From Candidatus Pantoea bituminis (lineage in GTDB: Bacteria; Pseudomonadota; Gammaproteobacteria; Enterobacterales; Enterobacteriaceae): DNA of 64,000 nucleotides. The stretch spans positions 3,410,001-3,474,000 of the forward strand of contig NZ_JAGTWO010000004.1 in assembly GCF_018842675.1 (NCBI RefSeq), written 5' to 3'. Within the stretch, counting starts at the first letter, position 1; every line of letters starts with the position of its first letter. This document shows, piece after piece, positions 29,770 to 41,340 of the stretch. Under the pieces are notes generated by a model. The model did no database searches, was not told where the DNA came from, and saw only the letters and a list, made by a program, of their open reading frames with translations. The position numbers and the translations under genes are program-made.

Positions 29770-29904
29770 TTACTTCGTGCTGTTTTGAATAGCCTGGCCG
29801 CCTGCTTCTACATCTTCACCAACGCCACGCGTGGTATTGCATGCCGAAAGCAATGAAGAGAGCAGCAATACAGAGAAGATTGTGACAATACTTTTCTTTA
29901 ACAT
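29770..29904 (-). CDS. ecnB: Entericidin B lipoprotein
   Basis: A 44-residue small lipoprotein: signal peptide [21 protein letters not shown], lipidated Cys22 in LLSACNTT, then the entericidin motif [15 protein letters not shown]. Entericidin B is a bacteriolytic toxin-like lipoprotein of stationary phase, paired with the antidote-like EcnA. Too short for the usual length cut-off, but unmistakable. It lies downstream of ecnA on the same strand. Confidence 0.93.
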   Translation of the reverse strand: MLKKSIVTIFSVLLLSSLLSACNTTRGVGEDVEAGGQAIQNSTK

Positions 29905-30007
29905 ACTAATTTCCTTTTTTGGTTGCAGTAAAAGTACAGCGATTTAAGCATAGCCGGAATTCAGCGGGTTGCTGCTGTCAGTACCACAAAAGAAAACAGT
30001 CGGGAAA

Positions 30008-30139
30008 TTAGTTTGCTGCGCGCGAAATCGCTCCGCCTAAATGGGAAACGTCTTCACCAAAACCGTGGAAAGTGTTGCAGGCGCTCAGCGCAGAGGAGAC
30101 CAGCAACGCGAATGCGATAAATTTTGCCAGCTTTTTCAT
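30008..30139 (-). CDS. ecnA: Entericidin A lipoprotein
   Basis: A 43-residue lipoprotein: signal peptide with Cys21 in ALSACNTF, then HGFGEDVSHLGGAIS. It is upstream of ecnB in tandem, separated by 103 bp, as the two overlapping-function entericidins of E. coli are arranged. EcnA is described as the antidote to EcnB. The assignment A rather than B rests on position and on the shorter mature part. Confidence 0.88.
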   Translation of the reverse strand: MKKLAKFIAFALLVSSALSACNTFHGFGEDVSHLGGAISRAAN

Positions 30140-30156
30140 TTTCTCAACTCACACAA

Positions 30157-30183
30157 GAAAAAGGCGCATCGATGGATGCGCCT
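30157..30183 (-). terminator. efp terminator
   Basis: Read leftward: AGGCGCAT, loop CCATCG, ATGCGCCT and then TTTTTC. It lies just after the efp stop codon. Confidence 0.9.
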
Positions 30184-30193
30184 GATTATGTAC

Positions 30194-30760
30194 TTATTTA
30201 ACGCGTGACACGTATTCGCCAGAGCGGGTGTCAACTTTAACCACTTCGCCTTCTTGAACGAACAATGGCACTTTCACCACTGCGCCAGTAGAAAGCTTAG
30301 CTGGCTTGCCGCCGGTACCTGCGGTGTCACCTTTCAGGCCCGGATCGGTTTCGATAACTTCTGCTTCGATAAAGTTCGGCGGCTGAACAGCGATCGGACG
30401 ACCGTTCCACAGCGTAACGATACATTCAGCATTGTCTTGCAGCCATTTCGCTGCTTCAGCAACGGTCTTCTCTTCAACCTGGAACTGCTCAAAGCTTTCC
30501 GGGTGCATGAAGTGATAAAACTCACCGTCGTTGTACAAATAGTTCAGGTTGGTATCCACTACGTCTGCGCCTTCAGCGGAGTCGGTGGATTTGAAAGTTT
30601 TCTCAACGCGAGAACCCGTCAGCAGGCGACGCATTTTAACGCGTGCGAATGCCTGACCTTTACCCGGTTTAACGAACTCACTGGATTCGATGGCATATGG
30701 CTCGCCTTCGAACATGATTTTAAGACCGGGACGGAAATCGTTGCTAGAATAAGTCGCCAT
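30194..30760 (-). CDS. efp: Elongation factor P
   Basis: EF-P relieves ribosome stalling at polyproline stretches. 188 residues; the modified residue Lys34 lies in [10 protein letters not shown] at the tip of domain I, the sequence recognised by EpmA. Domains II and III follow with the C-terminal [13 protein letters not shown]. Divergent from epmB, with a 43 bp gap shared by both promoters; epmA completes the set within the window. Confidence 0.98.
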   Translation of the reverse strand: MATYSSNDFRPGLKIMFEGEPYAIESSEFVKPGKGQAFARVKMRRLLTGSRVEKTFKSTDSAEGADVVDTNLNYLYNDGEFYHFMHPESFEQFQVEEKTVAEAAKWLQDNAECIVTLWNGRPIAVQPPNFIEAEVIETDPGLKGDTAGTGGKPAKLSTGAVVKVPLFVQEGEVVKVDTRSGEYVSRVK

Positions 30761-30803
30761 GAAGGCCCTCTACGAAAATTGATACTGGTACTTAGCCAAA
30801 AAA

Positions 30804-31831
30804 ATGGCACACATTGTAACCCTAAATACACCTTCCAGAGAAGATTGGTTGCAGCAACTTGCTGATGTTGTCACTGAACCTAATGAATTACTGCAAATTT
30901 TAGCCCTGGATCAGCATGCAGAGCTGGCGCAAGGTGCAGATGCACGTCGCCTCTTCGCCCTGCGCGTGCCCCGCGCGTTCATTGCCCGTATGAAAAAGGC
31001 GATGAACAGGATCCGCTGCTGTTGCAGGTACTGACCAGTCGTCAGGAATTCATTGATGCGCCAGGTTATAGCACCGATCCGCTGGATGAACAAAATAACG
31101 TTGTGCCCGGTTTACTGCATAAGTATAAAAACCGCGCACTTTTATTGGTAAAAGGCGGCTGCGCAGTCAACTGTCGCTACTGCTTTCGCCGTCATTTTCC
31201 CTATCAGGATAACCAAGGCAACAAGCGCAACTGGCAAGCGGCGCTGGAGTATATCGCGGACCACCCGGAACTGGATGAAATCATTTTCTCCGGCGGCGAT
31301 CCGTTGATGGCAAAAGATCATGAATTGGCATGGCTCATTGCCGAGCTGGAAAAAATTCCGCATCTCAGACGCTTGCGTATTCACAGCCGCTTGCCGGTGG
31401 TGATTCCGGCGCGCATCACTGACGTATTATGCCAGCTGCTGGGCGAAACACGGTTACAGGTGCTGCTGGTAACGCACATCAACCATGCGCAGGAAATTGA
31501 CGATGCGCTGCGTGATGCGATGCACAAGCTGAAGCGCGCAGGCGTCACGCTGCTGAATCAGAGCGTGTTGCTGCGCGGCGTGAATGACAACGCGCAAACG
31601 CTGGCAACCTTAAGCAATGCGCTGTTCGACGCCGGTATTCTGCCCTATTACCTGCACGTACTGGACAAAGTACAGGGCGCGGCGCATTTCTTTGTTTCTG
31701 ATGAAGAAGCGCGTGCGCTGATGCGCAATCTCTTACCGTTGGTATCGGGGTATTTGGTGCCGAAGCTGGCACGTGAAATCGGTGGCGAGCCGAGCAAAAC
31801 GCCGCTGGATCTGCAACTCAAGCAGGAATAA
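30804..31831 (+). CDS. epmB: EF-P lysine 2,3-aminomutase EpmB (frameshifted in this sequence)
   Basis: EpmB is a radical-SAM, PLP-dependent enzyme that isomerises (S)-alpha-lysine to (R)-beta-lysine for EpmA. The radical-SAM cluster motif CAVNCRYCFRRHFPY and the SGGDPLMAKD segment are intact. The frame breaks at the A5 run 30993-30997; one added A restores RMKKGDEQDPLLLQVLTS and 342 residues as in E. coli (YjeK). Confidence 0.95.
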
Positions 31832-31857
31832 AAATGGCCGGAGTCAAATCCGGCCAG
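31830..31857 (-). terminator. Terminator downstream of yjeI
   Basis: Read leftward: TGGCCGG, 8 nt loop, CCGGCCA, then TTTTTATT. It fits yjeI (30 bp upstream) and may also slow epmB transcripts. Confidence 0.8.
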
Positions 31858-31886
31858 TAGAAAAATCTTTTCGCATCAAACGCGGT

Positions 31887-32240
31887 TTAGCTTTGCGAGC
31901 ACTTATAGACTTGACCACTCATTTTGCTGTCGAGCGGTGCAAAGGCAGACAAGATATTTTGTGTTGGGCTGGTTGCACCGTAAATAACGTTGCCACCCAT
32001 TTCTGCTGCGCGATTACGCAAATCATTGGCTGCTCCACGCAGTGCGCTGGTTTCGCCACCCGCACCGGTCAGCCAGTTGCTTTGTGAGCCGGTAAGGTTA
32101 CCCAGAAGCTGACACTCGTTGCCGGGCTGCTGATCGGTAAATGTTACACGTTGGCCGCCAGAAGAGAGTTGAGTTGAGCTGCTGCAGCCCGCCAGCAGTA
32201 ACGCGCCAGCCGCCAGTCCGAGCAAGAGGTTAATCCGCAT
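31887..32240 (-). CDS. yjeI: YjeI family lipoprotein (DUF4156)
   Basis: A 117-residue lipoprotein of unknown function. Lipobox LLAGC near residue 18; the DUF4156 core has conserved ECQLLGNLTG, RGAANDLRNRAAEMGGNVIYG and a C-terminal YKC Cys. I chose the ATG at 32240 over one four codons upstream because GGGGAT lies just before it. In E. coli it likewise sits between epmB and groEL. Confidence 0.88.
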   Translation of the reverse strand: MRINLLLGLAAGALLLAGCSSSTQLSSGGQRVTFTDQQPGNECQLLGNLTGSQSNWLTGAGGETSALRGAANDLRNRAAEMGGNVIYGATSPTQNILSAFAPLDSKMSGQVYKCSQS

Positions 32241-32370
32241 TGTAATCCCCATTTATTATCATCAGAGTCGGGTGGCAGCGTAGCAGAAAAGCGCACTTTT
32301 TTCTGAACATTCATTGCCCTAATCCCGTTAAGCCCAACTATTGCGCCACTACTTATACTATTTTCCATAC

Positions 32371-32406
32371 AAAAAGAAAAACCCCCGACCGTTTCCGATC
32401 GGGGGC
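32371..32406 (-). terminator. groS-groL terminator
   Basis: Read leftward: GCCCCCGATCGG, AAA loop, a pairing CGGTCGGGGG with one mismatch and TTTTTC. It lies 27 bp after the groL stop. Confidence 0.85.
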
Positions 32407-32432
32407 TTCGTGACTTAAGCAGTCAACGGCAA

Positions 32433-34093
<1,661 letters not shown>

Positions 34094-34130
34094 TTAAATT
34101 CGTTTCGTTCAGTGAATTACGCGTAAAAAA

Positions 34131-34424
34131 TTACGCTTCAACAATTGCCAGAATGTCGCTTTCAGAAATGATTAGCACTTCTTCATTGTCGATTTTTTCC
34201 GTTTTCGCGCCGTAACCTTCGCTGAAGATCACTACATCGCCAACTTTCACGTCCAGCGGCTTAACGTCGCCACTTTCAAGGATGCGGCCGTTGCCGACAG
34301 CCAGCACTTCACCACGAGTGGATTTAGCGGCTGCAGAACCGGTCAGCACGATGCCGCCAGCTGATTTGGATTCAACTTCTTTACGCTTGACGATAACGCG
34401 ATCGTGCAATGGACGAATTTTCAT
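34131..34424 (-). CDS. groS: Co-chaperonin GroES
   Basis: The 10 kDa heptameric lid of GroEL. 97 residues from [14 protein letters not shown]; the mobile loop ([15 protein letters not shown]) that contacts GroEL is intact. An upstream in-frame Met at 34451 is not used: AGGAGAG lies directly before 34424. A heat-shock promoter lies about 85 bp upstream. Confidence 0.98.
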   Translation of the reverse strand: MKIRPLHDRVIVKRKEVESKSAGGIVLTGSAAAKSTRGEVLAVGNGRILESGDVKPLDVKVGDVVIFSEGYGAKTEKIDNEEVLIISESDILAIVEA

Positions 34425-34508
34425 TTGATAGCTCTCCTTTGAGAAGTCCAATCATTCATTTTTGGGTTGAACGCCGGTCTGTTTGGCTTCCGGCCTCGTG
34501 ACCAGAGA

Positions 34509-34536
34509 AGTAGGGGCGGGCTCTTGTGCTTTCAAG
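34509..34536 (-). promoter_or_regulatory. Sigma-32 heat-shock promoter of groSL
   Basis: On the minus strand CTTGAAA (-35, 34530-34536) is followed after 13 bp by CCCCTACT (-10, 34509-34516). This matches the sigma-32 consensus (CTTGAAA, 11-16 bp, CCCCATnT) closely, and the TCTCTGGTCAC just downstream also resembles the E. coli groE leader. Confidence 0.85.
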
Positions 34537-34625
34537 GGGCTGGACAACAATTTTTTTACTTGAATGTGATAACCGACCACTTTTTGACCGATCAATGCGT
34601 CTTTGAAGCAGGAATGTGAACGGAT

Positions 34626-34656
34626 AAATAAAAAACGCGACTTTCGTCGCGTTTTA
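34626..34656 (-). terminator. fxsA terminator
   Basis: AAAACGCGAC, loop TTTC and GTCGCGTTTT form a perfect 10 bp stem; read leftward a further TTTATT follows. It lies 14 bp past the fxsA stop. Confidence 0.85.
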
Positions 34657-34669
34657 TCAGCTGCTTATA

Positions 34670-35131
34670 TTAACGATCCTTGGGATCGTCTTTATGCTCA
34701 ATGCGATCGCCCTCTTTGCGTTCGAATTCACCATCCATCGTGTAACCACTGTCTGGGCCTGCTCCCGGCCCACGCCAGACGCGCAGATGCGGCATCAACT
34801 TCAATGTCAGATGTTTTTGCACCGGTGGCAACAGCAGCAGCAAACCGAGGAAGTCGGTGAAAAAACCCGGCAGCAGCAGCAAAAAACCGGCGATGATCAA
34901 CGAAACGCTTTTGATCATTTCGTTAGCCGGACTTTCATTACGTGCGAGTTTTTCCTGCATCGCCATGAAGTTTTTCATGCCCTGATTTTTCACCAGCGAC
35001 ACACCAATACATGAGGTAAAGATCACCAACAACATGGTGAACAGCACGCCGATGACGTGCGCAACCTGGATGAAGAGGGAAATCTCAATCCAGGCCAATA
35101 CAAAAAAGATCACTAACGGTAACCAGCGCAC
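34670..35131 (-). CDS. fxsA: FxsA membrane protein
   Basis: A 153-residue inner-membrane protein whose overproduction in E. coli relieves F-plasmid exclusion of phage T7. Three to four hydrophobic segments: residues about 5-22, 25-45 and a pair around LIIAGFLLLLPGFFTDFLGLLLLLP. I start it at a GTG (35129-35131), because AGGAG lies 8 nt upstream and the protein then begins VRWLP, aligned with E. coli MRWLP; the longer ATG-started reading adds an unlikely extension. Confidence 0.87.
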   Translation of the reverse strand: MRWLPLVIFFVLAWIEISLFIQVAHVIGVLFTMLLVIFTSCIGVSLVKNQGMKNFMAMQEKLARNESPANEMIKSVSLIIAGFLLLLPGFFTDFLGLLLLLPPVQKHLTLKLMPHLRVWRGPGAGPDSGYTMDGEFERKEGDRIEHKDDPKDR

Positions 35132-35474
35132 CGAATACTCCTGTGAGTTGTGGCTGCCCGGCGTCATGCCAAACAGCAGAAAGCGTTCATCAGAGTGATG
35201 ATATGAAAAGAGATGGGCTCCCGCCGCCGCGATTTCAACCGATCCTGCCAAATTTTTACTTTGGGGTTAATTTTGTAACCAACTTCACATATCGTTAACC
35301 CGGCGACATCGGTAAGGTGATCTGCATTCATGCTTTTTAGATGCATCAGAATATGATCGTGCTCGCCCGTTCGAAGATGGATAAAATGACGGTGCTGGCT
35401 CTTCAAGACAAAATAAAACAGATCATCTGTGATGGATAGCGGCATTTCAAAGCGGCAACAACAAGAAGGTTACC

Positions 35475-36909
35475 ATGGCGAACAACATTCGTATCGAAGA
35501 AGACCTGTTAGGTATGCGCGAGGTTCCGGCGGATGCCTATTATGGCGTTCATACTCTGCGTGCGATTGAGAATTTTTACATTAGCAGCAGCAAAATCAGC
35601 GACATTCCCGAATTCGTTCGCGGCATGGTGATGGTGAAAAAGCCGCTGCAATGGCAAACAAAGAGCTACAAACCATTCCACGCAATATTGCTAACACCAT
35701 CATTCAGGCTTGTGATGAAGTCTTAAATAATGGTCGCTGCATGGATCAGTTCCCGGTGGATGTTTACCAAGGCGGCGCAGGCACTTCGGTTAACATGAAC
35801 ACCAACGAAGTGCTGGCGAATATCGGGCTGGAGTTGATGGGACATCAGAAAGGTGAATACCAGTATCTGAACCCCAACGATCACGTCAATAAATGCCAGT
35901 CAACCAACGACGCTTATCCCACCGGTTTTCGCATTGCGGTTTACAGCTCAATCCTGAAACTGCTCGACGGCATTCATCAGCTTAGCGAAGGCTTTCAGCG
36001 CAAATCTGACGAATTCCAAACCATCCTGAAAATGGGGCGTACACAGCTGCAAGATGCGGTGCCAATGACGCTGGGCCAGGAATTCCACGCCTTTAGCGTC
36101 CTGCTGAATGAAGAAACCAAAGCATTCTCCGCACGGCGGAATTGCTGCTGGAAGTTAACCTTGGCGCGACGGCCATCGGCACGCGCCTGAACACGCCAGA
36201 CGGTTATCAACATTTGGCGGTACAGCGTCTGGCGGAAGTCAGCAACCTGCCGGTTATCCCGGCTGAAGATTTGATTGAGGCGACGTCAGACTGCGGCGCC
36301 TACGTCATGGTGCACTCTTCATTGAAGCGTCTGGCGGTGAAGTTATCCAAAATCTGTAACGATTTGCGCCTGCTCTCTTCAGGTCCGCGTGCAGGGTTGA
36401 ACGAAATCAACCTGCCAGAATTACAGGCCGGCTCTTCAATCATGCCAGCCAAAGTGAATCCGGTGGTGCCTGAAGTGGTGAACCAGGTTTGCTTCAAGGT
36501 CATCGGCAATGACATTACCGTGACGATGGCCTCTGAATCGGGTCAGTTGCAGCTGAACGTAATGGAACCGGTGATTGGTCAGGCGATGTTTGAATCGATC
36601 AGCATCCTGACCAATGCCTGTTACAACCTGCTGGAAAAATGCGTTAACGGCATTACCGCCAACCGAGCAGTATGTGAAGCCTATGTCTTCAACTCTATCG
36701 GCATCGTGACCTATCTCAACCCCTACATTGGTCATCATAATGGTGACATTGTCGGTAAGATCTGTGCCGAAACCGGTAAGAGCGTGCGTGAAGTGGTGCT
36801 GGAGCGCGGTCTGCTGACGGAAAGCGAATTGGACGATATTTTCTCGGTACAGAACCTGATGTATCCGGTATATAAAGCAAAACGCTATACCGATGAAAGC
36901 GAGCAGTAA
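35475..36909 (+). CDS. aspA: Aspartate ammonia-lyase AspA (two frameshifts in this sequence)
   Basis: AspA deaminates L-aspartate to fumarate and ammonia. The fumarase/aspartase signature [11 protein letters not shown] and the substrate-binding TNDAYPTG and [10 protein letters not shown] segments are intact, but in three frames. Breaks lie at the A5 run 35637-35641 (restores [13 protein letters not shown]) and at about 36124 (restores [13 protein letters not shown]). The corrected length is 478 residues, as in E. coli. It is followed by dcuA, which exchanges external aspartate for fumarate or succinate, so the two work together in anaerobic C4-dicarboxylate metabolism. Confidence 0.95.
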
Positions 36910-36931
36910 AACTTAAATTAACTCTTTTCTT

Positions 36932-36969
36932 AAAGGCACGCCGCGATCAACGCGATGTGCCTTTTTTTG
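36932..36969 (+). terminator. Terminator or attenuator between aspA and dcuA
   Basis: AAAGGCAC and GTGCCTTT flank an inner CGCG pairing, followed by a run of seven Ts. It lies 23 bp after aspA and 47 bp before dcuA; E. coli also has partial readthrough here. Confidence 0.85.
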
Positions 36970-37015
36970 CCAAGCTACACGCCATTTTTCGCAGGTCAAT
37001 TTTTGGAGTGGCAGG

Positions 37016-38317
37016 ATGGTATTCGTTGAGCTGGCAATTGTCTTATTGGCGATCTGGTTAGGTGCACGCCTCGGCGGCATTGGTATTGGTTTCGCCGGCG
37101 GTTTAGGCGTACTGGTTCTGACGCTGTTCTGCGGCCTGAAGCCCGGCGTGATCCCCTTCGACGTGATTGAAATCATCATGGCGGTGATCGCCGCGATTGC
37201 TGCCATGCAGGTGGCAGGCGGCATGGATTATCTGGTCAGCCTGGCCGAACGCCTGCTGCGACGGCATCCACGCTACGTCACCTTTCTCGCCCCGCTGGTC
37301 ACCTACGTGATGACCTTGCTGGCAGGAACCGGTCACACCGCTTTCTCAACGCTGCCGGTGATTGCCGAAGTTGCCAAAGAGCAAGGCGTGCGCCCTTCTC
37401 GTCCACTTTCCATCGCCGTGGTGGCGTCACAAATTGCGATTACTGCTTCACCTATTTCTGCTGCGGTGGTGTTTTTTGCCACACTGCTGGAACCGCGCGG
37501 CGTCAGCTATATTACCCTGCTGGCCATCGCCATTCCGGCAACCATGGTCGGGATTTTCCTTGCCGCGCTGGTGACCAATTTCCTTGGCAAAGAGTTAAAA
37601 GATGATGAGGTTTACCAAGCGCGATTAGCCAAAGGTGAAGTGGTGCTGCGCGGCGCGACGCATTTTGTGGCTAAACCCGGCGCGAAAAAATCCGTTTGGC
37701 TGTTCTTAATCGCCATTGTCGCGGTGGTGCTGTATGCCACCGCAACCAGTGAAAGTGTCGGGCTGATCGCTAATCCGGTGCTGCCACGTAACGAAGCGAT
37801 TGTGGTGTTTATGCTTACCATCGCGACCTTGATCTGTTTGACCTGCAAGATCGATACCGGGGAAATTCTCAGCGCCAGCACGTTTAAATCGGGCATGAGC
37901 GCCTGTATCTGCGTGATGGGTGTTGCCTGGTTGGGCGACACCTTTGTCAAAGCGCACCTTAGCGATATTCAAACGCTGGCGGGCGATACGCTGCAAACTT
38001 ACCCGTGGATGCTGGCTTTGGTGCTGTTCTTTGCCGCGACGCTGCTTTATTCACAAGCGGCCACCACCAAAGCGCTAATGCCTGCCGCGCTGCTGCTGGG
38101 CGTCTCCCCACTGACCGCAATTGCTTCGTTTGCTGCTGTTTCAGCACTGTTTGTTTTGCCTACCTATCCTACTTTGCTGGCGGCGGTTGAAATGGATGAC
38201 ACCGGATCCACCCGCATTGGCAAGTTTGTCTTTAATCACTCGTTTATCATTCCAGGCGTGCTGGCGATTACGCTGTCGGTTTTGTTCGGCTTTGTCTTTG
38301 GTGGATTGGTGTTATAG
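37016..38317 (+). CDS. dcuA: Anaerobic C4-dicarboxylate transporter DcuA
   Basis: A 433-residue polytopic transporter of the Dcu family that exchanges or takes up aspartate, fumarate, malate and succinate. Eight to twelve hydrophobic segments run through the protein; N-terminus MVFVELAIVLLAIWLGARLGGIGIGFAGG is typical. GGAGTGGCAGG precedes the ATG. Function couples to aspA directly upstream. Confidence 0.95.
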   Translation: MVFVELAIVLLAIWLGARLGGIGIGFAGGLGVLVLTLFCGLKPGVIPFDVIEIIMAVIAAIAAMQVAGGMDYLVSLAERLLRRHPRYVTFLAPLVTYVMTLLAGTGHTAFSTLPVIAEVAKEQGVRPSRPLSIAVVASQIAITASPISAAVVFFATLLEPRGVSYITLLAIAIPATMVGIFLAALVTNFLGKELKDDEVYQARLAKGEVVLRGATHFVAKPGAKKSVWLFLIAIVAVVLYATATSESVGLIANPVLPRNEAIVVFMLTIATLICLTCKIDTGEILSASTFKSGMSACICVMGVAWLGDTFVKAHLSDIQTLAGDTLQTYPWMLALVLFFAATLLYSQAATTKALMPAALLLGVSPLTAIASFAAVSALFVLPTYPTLLAAVEMDDTGSTRIGKFVFNHSFIIPGVLAITLSVLFGFVFGGLVL

Positions 38318-38392
38318 CGCGGTTACAACCTGTAAACGTTGTTGCCCCTGGAGCGTGCTATCATCGGCGCTCTTTTACTCAGGAGCCGCGCG

Positions 38393-38707
38393 ATGAATGC
38401 CGCCATTATCCTTTGCACCGCACCCGATCAAGCTTGTGCTCAACAGTTAGCCAAAGTGGCGTTAGAAGCGAAACTGGCTGCCTGCGTGACCTTGCTGCCT
38501 GGCGCGACCTCTTATTACGTCTGGCAAGGCAAGCTCGAGCAGGCCAACGAGGTGCAGATGCTGTTGAAATGCGACAGCGATCATCAGCAAGCGTTAATGG
38601 ATCTGCTTAAAGGTGCACATCCTTATGATGTGCCCGAACTGCTGGCGTTGCCGGTTCAACATGGAGACAGTGAATACTTGTCATGGCTGCACGCATCTCT
38701 CGCCTAA
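38393..38707 (+). CDS. cutA: Divalent cation tolerance protein CutA
   Basis: CutA1 is a small trimeric cytosolic protein linked to copper tolerance; its exact role is unsettled. 104 residues with [37 protein letters not shown] and [13 protein letters not shown]. The Met at 38393, after AGGAG, is preferred to the earlier Met at 38339. Its 3' end overlaps dsbD by 25 bp. Confidence 0.93.
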   Translation: MNAAIILCTAPDQACAQQLAKVALEAKLAACVTLLPGATSYYVWQGKLEQANEVQMLLKCDSDHQQALMDLLKGAHPYDVPELLALPVQHGDSEYLSWLHASLA

Positions 38708-40382
38708 TCACGCTATTTTTTGCGCTGTTTATCTGCCTGCAGGCGCAGGCGTCGCTTTTTCTCCCAACAACAGCAGCCGCTTTGTGCCGGTCGATCAGGC
38801 GTTTACTTTTGATTTCAATCAGCAAGGTTCACAACTCCAGCTCAGCTGGAAAGTGAAATCGGGTTATTACCTTTATCGGCAGCAGATTCACGTCACACCG
38901 CAAAATGCGCAGATCGCTCCGCTCAATCTCCCGGCTGGCCAGCCGCATGAAGATGAGTTCTACGGCAAAAGCGAAATCTATCCGCAAGATTTGACGATCC
39001 CCGTGACGCTGCAACAGGCCGCGAAAGGGGCGACGATCAGCGTCACTTACCAAGGTTGTGCTGCAGCCGGTTTCTGTTATCCACCTGAAACACGCACCGT
39101 TCCTTTAAGTGCGGTTGCGGCTAACAGCACGCCGCCTGTCGCCCATGCGCAACCCGCACCCACCGACTCGCTGCCTTTCTCGCCGCTTTGGGCGCTGTTA
39201 ATTGGCATTGGCGTCGCGTTTACGCCTTGCGTACTACCGATGTACCCGCTGATTTCGGGCATTATTCTTGGCGGTCAGCGTAACTATTCGTTGGGTCGAT
39301 TGTTTGCCCTGGCGATGGTTTACGTACAGGGCATGGCGCTGACTTACACGCTGTTAGGCGTGATCGTGGCGGCGGCGGGATTACGTTTTCAGGCTGCGCT
39401 CCAGCATCCTTACGTATTAATCGGTTTATCCGCCCTGTTTATTATTCTGGCCTTGTCGATGTTTGGGCTGTTCTCCTTGCAGCTGCCCTCGACGCTACAA
39501 ACACGCCTGACACTCTGGAGCAATCGCCAACAAAGCGGCTCGTTAATTGGCGTATTCCTGATGGGCGCACTGGCCGGATTGATCTGCTCGCCCTGTACCA
39601 CCGCGCCGCTCAGCGCCATTCTTCTCTATATTGCTCAAAGCGGAAATCTCTGGGCCGGCGCAGGCACATTGTGGCTCTATGCGCTAGGAATGGGGCTACC
39701 GCTGGTTGTTGTCACGATGTTTGGCAATAAGCTGCTGCCGAAAAGCGGGCCGTGGATGCAAATGGTCAAAGAAGGCTTTGGCTTTGTCATTCTCGCCTTG
39801 CCGGTGTTTTTGCTGGAGCGGATTTTAGGTGACATCTGGGGAATACGGCTTTGGAGTTTGCTTGGCGTGGCCTTCTTCGCGTGGGCGTTCAGCGCTAGCC
39901 TGCGCGCCCACAGCGGCAAATGGCGTGTGGTGCAAATCATCATGCTCGCCGCCGCGTTGATCAGTGCGCGCCCATTACAAGACTGGGCCTTCGGTAACAG
40001 CGTGGCGCAACAAAGCGTAGCTCATCTGCCCTTCTCATCGATTGCGTCTGCCTCACAGCTCGACAATGCTTTACAGCAGGCGCAAGGGCGTATCACTATG
40101 GTCGACCTGTATGCCGATTGGTGTGTCGCCTGCAAAGAGTTCGAAAAATATACTTTTAGCGACCCCTTAGTTCGCGATCAGCTGAGTAAAGTGCAGTTAC
40201 TTCAGGCCAACGTTACCGCCAATAGCGCCAGCGATAATGCGCTGTTAAAACGTCTTAATGTACTGGGCTTGCCCACCATTTTGTTCTTTGACGCTACAGG
40301 CGCAGAAATTCCTGATTCGCGGGTCACCGGCTTCCTCAATGCCGCTGATTTCCGCGCGCATTTGCAGAAACTGGGCCAGTAA
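38683..40382 (+). CDS. dsbD: Thiol:disulfide interchange protein DsbD (frameshifted near the 5' end)
   Basis: DsbD carries electrons from cytoplasmic thioredoxin to periplasmic DsbC, DsbG and CcmG. All three redox domains are present: an N-terminal immunoglobulin-like domain with the pair in [13 protein letters not shown], eight membrane helices with Cys in TPCVLPMYP and CSPCTTAP, and a thioredoxin-like C-terminus with WCVACKEF. The signal peptide [19 protein letters not shown] and the mature part are in different frames; one more T in the T5 run 38756-38760 joins them, giving 566 residues (565 in E. coli). The start overlaps cutA. Confidence 0.94.
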
Positions 40383-40446
40383 ACAAAACTGGAGTCAGGA
40401 CACCGCCCGCGCGTATCAGCGGGTTCGCATACCAGAGGAGAGTCAC

Positions 40447-41025
40447 TTGCAACGTGAACAAATACTCGAGCATGCGTTGAATGTGCTTGAACAGAACGGC
40501 CTTGCCGCCACCACATCGCTGCAACAGTTGGCAGGCGAGAGTCAATTTCCGATTGAACAATTGCAGCGTTTTTGGCCCGACCGTGATGCCTTGCTGTACG
40601 ATGCCCTGCGTTATCATGCTCAGCAAATTGATACCTGGCGCCGACAGATTTTGCTGGATGAGACGCTCAGCCATGAACAGAAGCTGATGGCGCGTTATCA
40701 GGTACTCAGCCAACAAGTCAGCATTGGACGCTTTCCTGGTTGCCTGTTTATTGCGGCTTGTAGCTTCTATCCACAACCCGATCAGCCGATACATCAGCTG
40801 GCAGAGCAGCAAAAGCGTGCTTCATGGCAATTTACCCACGACATTTTAGTCGCGCTAGCGTTAGATAATCCGTCCATGGTTGCCGATCAGATTGAACTGA
40901 TACTTGAAGGTTGTCTGAGCAAACTGCTGGTGAAGCGGAATGTGCAGGATGTCACGACAGCGAAAAGCCTGGCCGAAGATGTTTTGGGCATAGCGTTGTG
41001 CCGCAAAAATGGCGCACTAGCCTGA
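40447..41025 (+). CDS. yjdC: YjdC, TetR-type regulator downstream of dsbD
   Basis: A 192-residue TetR/AcrR-like protein with an N-terminal helix-turn-helix (TTSLQQLAGESQFPIEQLQRFW) and a ligand-binding C-terminal half containing the conserved PGCLFIAAC. I start it at TTG 40447 because GAGGAG lies 8 nt upstream and the protein then begins LQREQILEHA, aligned with E. coli MQREDVLGEA; no ATG fits. Its target genes are not known to me. It is 64 bp after dsbD and probably co-transcribed. Confidence 0.82.
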   Translation: MQREQILEHALNVLEQNGLAATTSLQQLAGESQFPIEQLQRFWPDRDALLYDALRYHAQQIDTWRRQILLDETLSHEQKLMARYQVLSQQVSIGRFPGCLFIAACSFYPQPDQPIHQLAEQQKRASWQFTHDILVALALDNPSMVADQIELILEGCLSKLLVKRNVQDVTTAKSLAEDVLGIALCRKNGALA

Positions 41026-41132
41026 TATTTCACCGCCTTTGCCTGAAATTCAGGCAATCAGTCACGTTTCCCACGGTTTTTTCATGAAAGCCGTTGACGG
41101 GCCGAAGCCTTTACGGTTTAATGCGCCCCGTT

Positions 41133-41208
41133 GCCCGAATAGCTCAGTCGGTAGAGCAGGGGATTGAAAATCCCCGTGTCCCTGGTTCGATTCCGGGTTC
41201 GGGCACCA
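41133..41208 (+). tRNA. pheV: tRNA-Phe (GAA)
   Basis: A 76 nt cloverleaf with a GCCCGAA/TTCGGGC acceptor stem, D-loop AGCTCAGTCGGTAGAGC, anticodon stem GGGGA/TCCCC around TTGAAAA with anticodon GAA, T-arm GGTTCGATTCC and an encoded CCA end. The position after yjdC is that of one of the E. coli Phe tRNAs; the exact symbol (pheU or pheV) is uncertain. Confidence 0.96.
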
Positions 41209-41214
41209 TATTTA

Positions 41215-41240
41215 AAGAACCCGCCTCTGGCGGGTTTTTG
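41215..41240 (+). terminator. tRNA-Phe terminator
   Basis: AACCCGCC, TCT loop, GGCGGGTT and TTTG begin 7-10 bp after the tRNA 3' end. The right-hand flank to 41340 shows no integrase gene or repeat of the tRNA 3' end. Confidence 0.88.
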
Positions 41241-41340
41241 CGTTTTTACGGGTCGAACCCGTTCATTGAACGTTCGATGATCTCGCCACATCCCTGTGGC
41301 TCGCCCTGCGGGTCAAACCTATTTTCGACCCTCCTTTACG

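Noticed and set aside
35164..35445. A 93-codon minus-strand frame between fxsA and aspA
   Set aside because: It covers the aspA promoter region and the fxsA start, has no ribosome binding site and no recognisable protein features.
35475..36909. Programmed frameshifting or decay of aspA
   Set aside because: Two independent one-base losses of the same kind as elsewhere in the window; repaired length equals the normal enzyme, so sequence error is the simpler cause.
41133..41340. tRNA-Phe as the attachment site of an integrated island
   Set aside because: No integrase, no repeat of the tRNA 3' end further on, and no change in composition were seen.
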